Origin: an uncultured Anaerococcus sp.
GTDB taxonomy: Bacteria; Bacillota; Clostridia; Tissierellales; Peptoniphilaceae
Assembly: GCA_900551095.1 (NCBI GenBank)
Contig: URUJ01000011.1
Coordinates: forward strand, 1 to 42,155
Direction: 5' to 3'
DNA: 42,155 nt
The notes under the pieces: model-generated
Databases searched by the model: none
What the model saw: the letters and a program-made list of their open reading frames with translations, nothing else
What the model was told of the DNA's origin: nothing
Translations under genes and position numbers: made by a program
Shown: piece after piece, positions 7,447 to 15,573 of the stretch
Position numbering within the stretch: the stretch's first letter is position 1
How the letters are laid out: every line of letters begins with the position of its first letter

Positions 7447-8325
7447 ATGAAATTAACAAGCAAAATAGCCCTAGCACTAGGCTTAATAGTGTCATTAACA
7501 TCATGTGGAAGTGGAGAAGATAAAAAAGAAGAAGCTCCAAAAGAAGAAGTGAAAACTGAGACAAAAGAAACAGGAGAAACTGCAAAATCATCAGATCCAA
7601 TAAACATCAAAATCGGTGTAGTTGGAGAATTTAACGAAGTATTAGAAGAAGTAATAAAAAGATACGAAGAAGGTACAGGAAACACTGCAGAACTTGTAAA
7701 ATTTGCAGACTACAACCAACCAAACGAAGCCCTAGCTTCTGGAGATATAGACCTAAATGCCTTCCAACACCACAAATTCCTAAACGAATTTAATGAAGAT
7801 AGAGGAAGTGATTTAGTAGCAATCGGAGATACTATGCTTGCACCAATAGCTCTTTATTCAAACAAGGTAAAAAGCCTTGAAGAACTTCCAGAAGGAGCAA
7901 AAATCGCCCTACCAAACGATCCATCAAACGGATCAAGAGCCCTATTTTTACTCCAAGACGCTGGTCTAATCAAAGTAGAAGGCGAACCTGGAGATATAAT
8001 TGGCCTAGAAAACATTACAGAAAACTCCAAAAATCTAGAATTAATAGAAATGGACGCATCAGAAACAGCAAGAAGCCTAGATGATGTAGACTGTGCAATA
8101 GTAAACGACACCTTCGCCCTAGACTCAGGCTTAGATAAGGACACCTCAATCTACACAGAAGACCCAAAAAGCGACTCAGTAAAACAATACATCAACATAA
8201 TAGCAGCAAGAAAAGAAGACGAAAACAACGAAACCTACAAAGAATTCGTAAAATACTACCAAACAGAAGAAACAAAAAAAGACTTCGAAACATACACAAA
8301 GGGATCTTGGATACCTGCGTGGTAA
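7447..8325 (+). CDS. metQ: Methionine-binding lipoprotein MetQ
   Basis: Extracellular substrate-binding lipoprotein of the NlpA/MetQ family, 292 aa. The signal peptide ends in the lipobox LTSC (Cys20), followed by an acidic, Lys-rich spacer to about residue 50. Mature features include IKIGVVGEFNEVLEE, the conserved ALASGDIDLNAFQHHKFL, and ALPNDPSNGSRALFLLQDAG. It lies 78 bases after metI with a good ribosome site (AAAAAAGGAG). The strong hairpins of the 163-bp repeats immediately follow and may terminate the operon. Confidence 0.93.
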   Translation: MKLTSKIALALGLIVSLTSCGSGEDKKEEAPKEEVKTETKETGETAKSSDPINIKIGVVGEFNEVLEEVIKRYEEGTGNTAELVKFADYNQPNEALASGDIDLNAFQHHKFLNEFNEDRGSDLVAIGDTMLAPIALYSNKVKSLEELPEGAKIALPNDPSNGSRALFLLQDAGLIKVEGEPGDIIGLENITENSKNLELIEMDASETARSLDDVDCAIVNDTFALDSGLDKDTSIYTEDPKSDSVKQYINIIAARKEDENNETYKEFVKYYQTEETKKDFETYTKGSWIPAW

Positions 8326-8372
8326 GTCGGCATACCGACTTGCAAAGTATCGCAGCGCTTTGCAATCTATTG

Positions 8373-8405
8373 CCCCACTTGTTTAGAAAAAACAAGTGGG
8401 GTTTT
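8373..8405 (+). terminator. Rho-independent terminator after metQ (repeat unit 1)
   Basis: CCCCACTTGTTT and AAACAAGTGGGG form a 12-bp stem followed by TTTT. It is the first strong terminator after the met operon and is repeated exactly at 8536-8568. Confidence 0.7.
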
Positions 8406-8535
8406 GTACGAGCGTTAAATCCCCTCGTATGGGGATTTAAAAGCGGTGTAAGGATAAAGACAAAATAAAACTTTGCGACAATCCAAAATGAAAAAAGTTG
8501 GGTCGCAAAGTATCGCAGCGCTTTGCAATTTATTG

Positions 8536-8568
8536 CCCCACTTGTTTAGAAAAAACAAGTGGGGTTTT
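8536..8568 (+). terminator. Second copy of the repeat-borne terminator
   Basis: Same 12-bp stem and T-run as the copy at 8373-8405, 163 bases downstream in repeat unit 2. Confidence 0.6.
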
Positions 8569-8724
8569 GTACGAGCGTTAAATCCCCTTGTATTGGGATT
8601 TAAAAGCGGTGTAAGGATATAGACAAAATAAAACTTTGCGACAATCCAAAATCAAAAAAGTTGGGTCGCAAAGTATCGCAGCGCTTTGCGATTTATACAA
8701 ATTCTATTAACTCATTTCTAACAA

Positions 8725-8752
8725 GTCCCTTGCCTAGTCAAGGGTCTTTTTC
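8725..8752 (+). terminator. Hairpin terminator before the peroxidase gene
   Basis: CCCTTG (8727-8732) pairs with CAAGGG (8739-8744), followed by TCTTTTTC. No gene ends directly before it, so it could end a transcript arising in the repeats or read-through from metQ. Confidence 0.5.
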
Positions 8753-8830
8753 TATGAGAAAATCTCAACAAGTAGCTGATTTTAACTGAAAAAATCGTAC
8801 AGTAATAGTAATAAAAAGTGAGGTGTGCTT

Positions 8831-9313
8831 ATGACAACAGTATATGATTTTACAGTTAAAAATGATAAAGGGGAAGATGTTTCTTTAGAGAAATATAAGG
8901 GCAAGGTGTTACTGATAGTTAATACTGCCACAAAATGCGGGTTTACCAAGCAATATGATGGCCTTGAAGAGCTTTATAAAAATTACATGGACCAAGGTTT
9001 TGAAATCTTAGATTTTCCGTGCAATCAGTTTGGCAGTCAAGCTCCTGGCACGATCGACGAAATCAATACTTTCTGTGAGCTTAATTTCGGAACAAGTTTT
9101 GATCGTTTTGATAAAATTGATGTAAATGGAGAAGGTGAAGATCCCCTTTACACTTTCCTCAAAGATGAAATACCAGCTAAGTCTTCTAAGGACATTAGGT
9201 GGAATTTTACTAAATTTTTGATTAATAAAAATGGGGAAGTAGTAAATAGGTATGACTCTATGAAAAAACCAGCAAATATAGCAAAAGACATTGAGGAACT
9301 ATTAAATGAATAA
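8831..9313 (+). CDS. Glutathione peroxidase-family thiol peroxidase (BsaA/GPx-like)
   Basis: Thioredoxin-fold peroxidase of 160 aa that reduces hydroperoxides; in anaerobic Firmicutes the reductant is usually thioredoxin rather than glutathione (family knowledge). The catalytic Cys is in TATKCGFTKQYDGLE, the Gln in DFPCNQFGSQAPG, and the Trp and Asn in RWNFTKFLI. The catalytic codon is TGC, so this is the cysteine form and not a selenoprotein. The ATG at 8831 is preferred because GTGAGG lies seven bases upstream; the frame is also open from GTG 8825. It overlaps the next gene by 8 bases. Confidence 0.92.
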   Translation: MTTVYDFTVKNDKGEDVSLEKYKGKVLLIVNTATKCGFTKQYDGLEELYKNYMDQGFEILDFPCNQFGSQAPGTIDEINTFCELNFGTSFDRFDKIDVNGEGEDPLYTFLKDEIPAKSSKDIRWNFTKFLINKNGEVVNRYDSMKKPANIAKDIEELLNE

Positions 9314-9797
9314 GGATAAGCTAGTAGATCTTGCCTTTGAATCTATAAGGTATTATTTAGAAAATGGCAAGTATTTAGAAGAATATGATGAGGAATTTAA
9401 GGACAATCACAACGGTGCTATAATTCAAATAACCAAGGGGGATAGGACAGAAAGGTCTGGTTCGATCTATCCAACCAGGGCAAATATTGCCCTTGATATA
9501 ATTCATGAAACTATCAATCTTGGGATTTTTGACAATGCCTTTGCCCTTAAAAAAGAAGATCTTGATGATATTTATATCCAAATCTTAGAGATAAATAAGG
9601 TTGAGCAAATTGAATCTATTGAGGATTTTGGAGTTTATTCAGGTCTTCTATTATCCTATGCCAACAATCCTGCTATTGCCTTTAGGGAAGATTATGAATC
9701 TGATTATCAGATGTTAGAAGATGCAAAAGACATAGCAAATGTGGATGATTTTGATATTTACACTCTAGAGAAGTTTAAGGTTATAAGACATATTTGA
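9306..9797 (+). CDS. Divergent AMMECR1-domain protein
   Basis: A 163-aa cytoplasmic protein with no signal peptide or membrane segment. LAFESIRYYLENG, GAIIQITKGD, GSIYPTRANIALDIIHETI and KKEDLDDIYIQILEI follow the order and spacing of the AMMECR1 fold. The nearly invariant LRGCIG motif of that family is replaced here by ERSGSI, so the conserved Cys is missing. AMMECR1 proteins have no settled biochemical role, although some occur near radical SAM and redox genes. It starts inside the end of the peroxidase gene and is therefore probably co-translated with it. The promoter of the ileS T-box overlaps its stop codon. The family call is by eye and moderately sure. Confidence 0.6.
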   Translation: MNKDKLVDLAFESIRYYLENGKYLEEYDEEFKDNHNGAIIQITKGDRTERSGSIYPTRANIALDIIHETINLGIFDNAFALKKEDLDDIYIQILEINKVEQIESIEDFGVYSGLLLSYANNPAIAFREDYESDYQMLEDAKDIANVDDFDIYTLEKFKVIRHI

Positions 9798-9821
9798 CAA
9801 ATACGGGTAAAATAGTACATT
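9794..9821 (+). promoter_or_regulatory. Promoter of the ileS T-box transcript
   Basis: TTGACA (9794-9799) overlaps the stop codon of the AMMECR1-like gene. A weak -10, TACATT (9816-9821), lies 16 bases further on. Confidence 0.45.
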
Positions 9822-9827
9822 AGAGTA

Positions 9828-10023
9828 AGAATAATGACTATATAAAGACGAGTAGTTTATAAAAAAACCTTCAGAGAGGCATGGTTGGTGAGAATGCTAG
9901 GGGATTTATAGATGAAAATCACTTTATTGTTTGCTTGGTGAATATATTAGCCAAGCAGGAATGCCAAGCCTTAAGAGCAAACTAGGAAATAAGTGGACCG
10001 TCTGTATGGACGGTTCTTTTTTA
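9828..10023 (+). promoter_or_regulatory. T-box leader, isoleucine specifier (ATC)
   Basis: Short T-box attenuator ahead of ileS. It shows the AGTA motif (GAGTAGT), AGAGAGGCAT with the apical GTTGGTG, and a specifier loop GAAA-ATC-A with ATC at 9918-9920, an isoleucine codon that agrees with the downstream gene. The T-box core is degenerate (AAGTGGACCG, 9991-10000). It overlaps the terminator GGACCGTC...GGACGGTTC (9995-10015), which is followed by a T-run. Uncharged tRNA-Ile should allow read-through. Confidence 0.85.
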
Positions 10024-10039
10024 TTAGGAAGGAAAGTAT

Positions 10040-13000
10040 ATGTGCGACTTAAAATTTGAGGAAGTTAATGCTAAGGATGTTAAATCCAGAGAAGCAAAAT
10101 TAAAAGATTATTGGAATGAGATTGATCTTTTAGAGGAAACCTTTAAAACTCGTGAAGATGCAGATGAGTATGTAATCTACGATGGCCCTCCAACAGCTAA
10201 TGGTAAGCCAGGTATCCACCATGTTATAGCAAGGACTCTAAAAGATATGACTAGCCGCTATAAGAACATGAGAGGATATAAAGTTCTTAAAAAAGCTGGT
10301 TGGGACACCCATGGACTCCCTGTAGAAATCGAAGTTGAGAAAGAACTCGGTTTCCATGACAAAAATGATATCGAAGAATTTGGTATAGAAAAATTTAACC
10401 AACTTTGTAAGCAATCTGTTTGGAAATATTCTGATATGTGGCAAGATATGTCAAAGAGAATGGCTTATCTTTACGATATGGACCACCCATATGTAACTAT
10501 GGATAACGACTATATAGAAACTGAGTGGTGGCTACTTGATAAGGCATTTAAAAATGGCTATATCTATGAAGGTGCTAAAGTTATGCCATATTGCCCAAGA
10601 TGTGGGACAGGACTTGCAAGCCACGAGGTTGCCCAAGGGTATGAGATGGATAAGACTATCACCCTTACAGTTAGGTTTAAGAAAAAAGATTCCGACAATG
10701 AATATTTCCTAGCTTGGACAACAACACCTTGGACTCTTCCATCAAACCTTGCCCTTGCAGTAAATCCAGACCTTGATTATGTAAAAGTTTTCGACAAGGA
10801 AGATGATTGCTATTACTACATGGCTAAATCTTTGATGGAAAAACTAATGGATAAGAGAGACTATGACCTAGTAGAAGAAGTGAAGGGCGTTGACCTTGAG
10901 CTTATGGAATATGAGCAATTAATGCCATATGTAAAAACCCAGCCAGGCAAGGCTTTTAAGGTTATTTTAGCAGATTATGTTTCTGCAGAAGATGGTACAG
11001 GTATTGTTCATATCGCACCTGCCTTTGGTGAAGACGACTACCAAGCTTGTAGAAAATATGACCTAGATTTCGTACAACCAGTTGACCTAGAGGGTAAATT
11101 TACAGAAACACCTTGGAAGGGCGAATTTGTTTTTGATACAAACGAGTCTATCTGGAGACATCTCCAAGAAGAAGGCAAGGTTTTTGCTAAAGAAACTATG
11201 GAACATAATTATCCACATTGCTGGAGATGTCATACACCACTTATCTATTACGCTAGACCATCATGGTATATAGAAATGAGCAAGTTCTCATCAAAGATGG
11301 CTGAAAACAACCAAACAGTTTCTTGGTATCCACAAACTATCGGTGATAAGAGGTTTGGAAATTGGCTAGAAAATGTCAAAGACTGGGCTATCTCAAGGTC
11401 TAGATATTGGGGAACACCACTAAATATTTGGAGATGTGAATGTGGCCACACTGATACAGTAGCAAGCCGTGCAGACTTAAAGAAGCGTGCTATAGAAGAT
11501 ATAACAGATGATATAGAACTTCACAGACCATATGTAGATAATGTCCACATCAAGTGCGATAAGTGTGGCGGAGAAATGACTAGAGTTCCTGATGTAATGG
11601 ATGTTTGGTTTGACTCTGGAGCTATGCCATTTGCCCAACTTCACTATCCTTTTGAAAATAAAGAGCTTTTCGAAAATGGCTACTATCCAGCAGATTTCAT
11701 TTCTGAGGGAATTGACCAAACTAGGGGTTGGTTCTATTCATTGATGGCAATTTCCACAATTACAATGGGTAAAGCACCATATAAGAATGTCCTTGTAAAT
11801 GACTTGGTTGTAGATAAAAATGGTCAAAAGATGTCAAAATCAAAGGGCAACACCCTAGATCCATTTGCTCTATTTGATAAATATGGAGCAGATGCAGTGA
11901 GATTTTATTCTCTCTATGTATCTCCAGCTTGGATGCAGACAAAATTTGATGAAAAAGGTCTTGTGGAAGTTAAAAACAACTTCTTTAGAACATTTGAAAA
12001 TGTCTACAACTTCTTTAGCCTATATGCAGGCACAGATGGATTAACCCTTGTTGATATCAAATCATTTGAAGGAGTAGAAAAAGACGGAATCGACCGTTGG
12101 TTATACTCTAGATTAAATAGTCTAATCAAGTCCTACTATGAAGAGATGGAAAAATTCGAATACAACAAGGTTGTTCACGAGATTTCTGATTTTGTTGTAG
12201 AAGATTTGTCAAATTGGTATATCAGACGTAATAGAAAGAGATTTTGGTCTCAAGAATTAACAGAATCAAAGAAGTCTGTTTACAAAACAACCTATGATGT
12301 ATTGGTTAGCCTAACTAAGCTAATTGCGCCAATAACTCCTTTCTTAGCTGAAGAAATCTTCCAAAAACTAACTGGAGAGAAAACTGTCCACACACAATTA
12401 CTCCCAGAAGCGGATGAAAGCTTGATAGATACTAAGCTTGAAAATGATATGGATTTGGTACGTAAGATCGTAAATCTTGGTCGTGCTTCAAGAGAGAAAG
12501 AATCAATAAAAGTACGTCAACCACTTTCAAAAATAATTGTGGACGGTTCATACAAAGATAGACTTGAAAAACTTCTTCCACTTATCAAAGAAGAATTAAA
12601 TGTCAAAGATGTTGATTTTGAAGATGACCTATCAGATTTCATGGACTATTTCCTAAAACCAGACTTTAGAGTTGTAGGTAGGATTTTCCAATCAAAGGTA
12701 AATGACTTTGCCAAATATCTTGCAAGTACTGATGCCAAAGAATTTATAGATAAGGTTAACGAAGGCCCAGTTAAGGTGGAAATCGGCGGAGAAGAATTTG
12801 AAGTTACAAAAGACTATCTAGATATAAGGATAACTGCTAAAGAAGGATTTGATGTAGAAATTGACGGCAATGTCTTTGTTATCCTAGATACAGAAATCAC
12901 AGAAGACTTGAAAGACGAAGGATATGCGAGAGAATTTATCTCAAAAATCCAAAATCTAAGAAAAGATTCTGGTTTTGAGGTTACAGATAGGATAAATATC

Positions 13001-13159
13001 TCTTATGAAGCTGACTCCGACCTTGCTAAGTCCTTAGATAAATTTGGAGAAGAAATTAAAAAAGAAACTCTTGCAGATAAACTTGAGCAAGTAGAGCTTG
13101 ACACAGAATCAATAGAGCTTAATGATAAGGAAATTAAAATTAGTCTAGAAAGGCTATAA
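10040..13159 (+). CDS. ileS: Isoleucine--tRNA ligase, long IleRS2 type with GIHH signature
   Basis: Class I aminoacyl-tRNA synthetase that charges tRNA-Ile, 1039 aa. That length fits the IleRS2 (eukaryote-like) type rather than the roughly 920-aa IleRS1. The first signature is G58-I59-H60-H61 in GPPTANGKPGIHHV, where most class I enzymes have HIGH. The second is KMSKS at 597-601. Other features are the editing-domain text WTTTPWTLPSNLALAV and Cys pairs CPRC, CWRC, CECGH and CDKC. The ATG follows AGGAAGGAAAG. Expression is set by the ATC T-box directly upstream, and a terminator follows the stop. IleRS2 enzymes are generally insensitive to mupirocin; the swapped GxHH motif is reported to give very strong resistance. 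Confidence 0.96.
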   Translation: MCDLKFEEVNAKDVKSREAKLKDYWNEIDLLEETFKTREDADEYVIYDGPPTANGKPGIHHVIARTLKDMTSRYKNMRGYKVLKKAGWDTHGLPVEIEVEKELGFHDKNDIEEFGIEKFNQLCKQSVWKYSDMWQDMSKRMAYLYDMDHPYVTMDNDYIETEWWLLDKAFKNGYIYEGAKVMPYCPRCGTGLASHEVAQGYEMDKTITLTVRFKKKDSDNEYFLAWTTTPWTLPSNLALAVNPDLDYVKVFDKEDDCYYYMAKSLMEKLMDKRDYDLVEEVKGVDLELMEYEQLMPYVKTQPGKAFKVILADYVSAEDGTGIVHIAPAFGEDDYQACRKYDLDFVQPVDLEGKFTETPWKGEFVFDTNESIWRHLQEEGKVFAKETMEHNYPHCWRCHTPLIYYARPSWYIEMSKFSSKMAENNQTVSWYPQTIGDKRFGNWLENVKDWAISRSRYWGTPLNIWRCECGHTDTVASRADLKKRAIEDITDDIELHRPYVDNVHIKCDKCGGEMTRVPDVMDVWFDSGAMPFAQLHYPFENKELFENGYYPADFISEGIDQTRGWFYSLMAISTITMGKAPYKNVLVNDLVVDKNGQKMSKSKGNTLDPFALFDKYGADAVRFYSLYVSPAWMQTKFDEKGLVEVKNNFFRTFENVYNFFSLYAGTDGLTLVDIKSFEGVEKDGIDRWLYSRLNSLIKSYYEEMEKFEYNKVVHEISDFVVEDLSNWYIRRNRKRFWSQELTESKKSVYKTTYDVLVSLTKLIAPITPFLAEEIFQKLTGEKTVHTQLLPEADESLIDTKLENDMDLVRKIVNLGRASREKESIKVRQPLSKIIVDGSYKDRLEKLLPLIKEELNVKDVDFEDDLSDFMDYFLKPDFRVVGRIFQSKVNDFAKYLASTDAKEFIDKVNEGPVKVEIGGEEFEVTKDYLDIRITAKEGFDVEIDGNVFVILDTEITEDLKDEGYAREFISKIQNLRKDSGFEVTDRINISYEADSDLAKSLDKFGEEIKKETLADKLEQVELDTESIELNDKEIKISLERL

Positions 13160-13170
13160 AAAAGTAAAAG

Positions 13171-13195
13171 TCTCGCATTTATTGCGGGATTTTTA
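13171..13195 (+). terminator. Terminator after ileS
   Basis: TCTCGCA (13171-13177) pairs with TGCGGGA (13183-13189) and is followed by TTTTTATTTTA. Confidence 0.75.
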
Positions 13196-13226
13196 TTTTA
13201 TTATATAGTTTTGTTAGGAGTGAAAA

Positions 13227-13685
13227 ATGAAAATTGTATTAATGAATATGGTAAAAATATTTGATAAAGAAACTGGCGAGGTAGTTGTCTTGGATAAGGT
13301 CAAGAAAGAGGGTTGGGAAGGACTAACCTTTCCTGGAGGAAAGGTAGAAATAGGTGAATCCTTTGCAGATTCTGTCATAAGAGAAGCGAAAGAAGAAACC
13401 AACCTTGAGATTAAAAATCCTAAATTAGTTGGCATCATAACCTGGCTTACAGATGATAGAAAAGATGTGGGACTTTTGTATGAAACAATTGATTTTAAGG
13501 GAAATCTAGTAAAAGACAATAGAGAAGGGAAATTATCATGGATTAATTATGAAGAATTTAAAACCATAGCTGGTAAGTCAATGTCCATGGATAAAATCCT
13601 TGATATCTATGATGGAAAATATAGTGAAGTACTCTGGGATTTAAGAGATGATCAAGAAAAAATTTATTATTTTAAGAAAGATTAG
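13227..13685 (+). CDS. Nudix hydrolase (8-oxo-dGTP diphosphatase / MutT type)
   Basis: A 152-aa cytoplasmic pyrophosphohydrolase. The Nudix box GGKVEIGESFADSVIREAKEETNLEI fits GX5EX7REUXEEXGU, with the last Gly replaced by Asn, and begins at about residue 37. The N-terminal strand MVKIFDKETGEVVVLDK and the later WLTDDRKDVGLLYETIDFKG are typical of nucleotide-cleaning MutT relatives, but the substrate cannot be read from the sequence. It has its own ribosome site (TTAGGAGTGAAAA) and is bounded by terminators on both sides, so it is probably monocistronic. Confidence 0.88.
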   Translation: MKIVLMNMVKIFDKETGEVVVLDKVKKEGWEGLTFPGGKVEIGESFADSVIREAKEETNLEIKNPKLVGIITWLTDDRKDVGLLYETIDFKGNLVKDNREGKLSWINYEEFKTIAGKSMSMDKILDIYDGKYSEVLWDLRDDQEKIYYFKKD

Positions 13686-13704
13686 GATTTCCTAGTCTTT
13701 TTTT
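13680..13704 (+). terminator. Terminator overlapping the Nudix stop codon
   Basis: GATTAGGA (13680-13687) pairs with TCCTAGTC (13690-13697) and is followed by seven T. The left arm includes the stop codon. Confidence 0.75.
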
Positions 13705-13775
13705 GTTGAGATTTTATCTTACAAAAAATTTAACCTAAATTTAATAAGTTTTGCGGTATAATTAAGTAAATACTA

Positions 13776-13804
13776 TTGTCAAGAAAAAGTCTATGTAGTA
13801 AAAT
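13776..13804 (+). promoter_or_regulatory. Promoter of the FemX / ABC exporter operon
   Basis: TTGTCA (13776-13781), a 17-base spacer and TAAAAT (13799-13804) precede the femX-like gene. A TATAAT at 13757-13762 is an alternative -10 with a poor -35. Confidence 0.55.
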
Positions 13805-13856
13805 AAAGACAGGTGTAATACATATAGCCAAACACTAAAGAGAAAGCGACATCCAA

Positions 13857-14888
13857 ATGATATTAGATAAGAATAATAAAACTTTGTTAGAAAAATACAA
13901 CAACTTTGTAAAAAACTCTCCTTTTGGGCATTTTCAACAAGATATAAGGTGGGCAGACCTAAAGACAGGTTGGGAAAGTGTATATTTTTATATAGAAGAA
14001 AAAGGAGAGATAAGGTCAGCCTTGTCCGTAATCTATATTAAGGATAAAAAAGTCGGAAAGAATTTTTTCTATGGGCCAAGGGGACCTGTTTGCGACCCAC
14101 ATAATATCGATGATTATAGGAAAATCATAGAAGAAGCAAAGGACTTTGCAAAAAATAACGATGGTTTTCTTTTAAGGATAGATCCATATTGGCCCCGTGA
14201 TTTGGAAATGGAAGAGAAATTAAAAGAGGCATGTCTAAATATTAGGCGAGATAAAACGAGGTCTAGCCAACCCCTACTTAATATGGTGCTTGATATAAAT
14301 GGCAGGAGCGAGGAAGAAATTTTAGCTCTTTTTAGCAAGAATACGAGAAAACACCTCAGAAAATCTTACAAAGATGGGATTGTGACAAAAATCCTCCAAG
14401 AAGATGGAATAAAAATTTTGTATGACCAAATAGAAGAAACCGCGCTAAGGGCAAAGATTGGTCATAGGCCTTTTGATTATTTTAAAAAACTCTATGATCT
14501 ATTTAAAGATGAAATCAGACTTTCTGTATCATTTTACGAAGGAAAGCCTCTTTGTGCCTCCCTTCTTGTATGCTATGGCAATAGGGCTACTTCGCTTTAT
14601 GGCGGGTCTTCTGATCAATACAAGAATATGAGCCAGAATTACCAGCTTAATTTTGAGGAGATAAAATATTCGATAGAAAATAAGCTCAGGTATTATGATA
14701 TGGGAGGTATATTTGAAACCGATGGGACAGATGGCCTCTACAATTTTAAGAAAAAATTCACCGAAGATAATGTATTTGAAACAATCGGCGAGATTGATGT
14801 AGTTATAGACCCCGAAGTTTATAATCTTTATATGAAAGATTTAAACCCACACTATAAGAGAGAAGAAAATGAGTCTAATAGAAGTTAG
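13857..14888 (+). CDS. FemABX-family peptidoglycan bridge aminoacyltransferase
   Basis: Cytoplasmic, membrane-associated tRNA-dependent aminoacyltransferase of 343 aa, expected to add an amino acid to the lipid II stem peptide or interpeptide bridge. Family features are FGHFQQDIRWADLKTGW, FFYGPRGPVCD, FSKNTRKHLRKSYKDG, and the C-terminal YGGSSDQYKNMSQNYQLNFEEI with YYDMGGIFE and GLYNFKKKF, which are FemX-like motifs of the GNAT-type fold. It ends inside the next gene (20-base overlap), so it is translationally linked to an ABC exporter. The amino acid transferred is unknown. Confidence 0.85.
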   Translation: MILDKNNKTLLEKYNNFVKNSPFGHFQQDIRWADLKTGWESVYFYIEEKGEIRSALSVIYIKDKKVGKNFFYGPRGPVCDPHNIDDYRKIIEEAKDFAKNNDGFLLRIDPYWPRDLEMEEKLKEACLNIRRDKTRSSQPLLNMVLDINGRSEEEILALFSKNTRKHLRKSYKDGIVTKILQEDGIKILYDQIEETALRAKIGHRPFDYFKKLYDLFKDEIRLSVSFYEGKPLCASLLVCYGNRATSLYGGSSDQYKNMSQNYQLNFEEIKYSIENKLRYYDMGGIFETDGTDGLYNFKKKFTEDNVFETIGEIDVVIDPEVYNLYMKDLNPHYKREENESNRS

Positions 14889-15573
14889 AGATTTAAAAAA
14901 ATATTATAAGTTAGGCGGGACAGTAATTAAGGCCCTTGATGGGATAAATATTGACATCAAAAAAGGCGAATTTATAGCCCTTCTCGGTACTTCTGGTTCG
15001 GGTAAATCTACCCTATTAAATATGTTAGCAGGGCTAGAAAGACCAAGTAAGGGAACTATATCCTATGGGGATATTGATCTAACAAAGATTAGCGAATCAC
15101 AAATTACTAAGTTTAGAAACCTAAATATAGGCTTTGTCTTCCAGTCTTATAACCTTCTTCCTTACCTATCTGCTTGGGAAAATGTAGCCTTGCCACTTAC
15201 TTTTAAAGGCATAGAGGCAAGCGAGCGAAAAAAGGAAGCAGCAAAGATTCTAGATGCGGTTGGCCTTAGAGATAGGATGTATAATAAGCCGAATGAATTA
15301 TCTGGTGGCCAGCAACAGAGAGTTTCAATCGCCAGAGCCTTTGTCGGCAAGCCATCGATAATTTTTGCAGATGAACCTACGGGAAATCTCGATACCAAGA
15401 CAAGTTTTGAGATTATGAAATTAATAAAAGATATTGTTACAGAAAATAATCAGACTTTTATAATGGTAACCCACGACGAAGAAATGACAGAATTTGCCGA
15501 CAGGACCCTCTTTATGAGAGATGGCAAACTAGATAAGGTCCACGAAAAACTAACTATAGATGAGGTATTATAG
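14869..15573 (+). CDS. MacB/LolD-type ABC transporter ATP-binding protein
   Basis: A 234-aa ATPase of the MacB/LolD/FtsE clade. Walker A is GTSGSGKS at about residues 39-46, LSGGQQQRVSIARAF is the signature, and ADEPTGNLDTKTS is the Walker B and D-loop text characteristic of this clade. It pairs with the FtsX-type permease encoded at 16541-17908. Such mechanotransmission transporters export peptides or toxins, or drive periplasmic/extracytoplasmic proteins, rather than import nutrients. Its stop codon abuts the next ATG. Confidence 0.93.
   Translation: MSLIEVRDLKKYYKLGGTVIKALDGINIDIKKGEFIALLGTSGSGKSTLLNMLAGLERPSKGTISYGDIDLTKISESQITKFRNLNIGFVFQSYNLLPYLSAWENVALPLTFKGIEASERKKEAAKILDAVGLRDRMYNKPNELSGGQQQRVSIARAFVGKPSIIFADEPTGNLDTKTSFEIMKLIKDIVTENNQTFIMVTHDEEMTEFADRTLFMRDGKLDKVHEKLTIDEVL

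Larger units (their letters stand above)
8342..8691. repeat. 163-bp tandem repeat, two full units plus a partial third
   Basis: Unit 1 covers 8342-8504, unit 2 covers 8505-8667, and the first 20-odd bases of a third unit start at 8668. The two full units differ at about five positions. Each holds GCAAAG...CTTTGC, a GC-rich hairpin with a T-run (CCCCACTTGTTT and its complement), and AAATCCCC with a complementary arm. The end of one unit (CTTTGCGAC) pairs with the start of the next (GTCGCAAAG), so every junction can form an alternative hairpin that competes with the first one. I see no open reading frame in the units. They lie between metQ and the peroxidase gene; the function is unknown. Confidence 0.9.

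Noticed and set aside
8342..8691. CRISPR-like array.
   Set aside because: The units are 163 bp, almost identical throughout, with no short-repeat/unique-spacer pattern and no cas genes nearby.
8930..8945. Selenocysteine codon in the glutathione peroxidase homologue.
   Set aside because: The catalytic position is TGC (Cys), not TGA.
9306..9350. Peroxidase and AMMECR1-like genes as one fused or frameshifted protein.
   Set aside because: The peroxidase ends at its normal length and the second gene has its own ATG overlapping by 8 bases, a common coupling arrangement.
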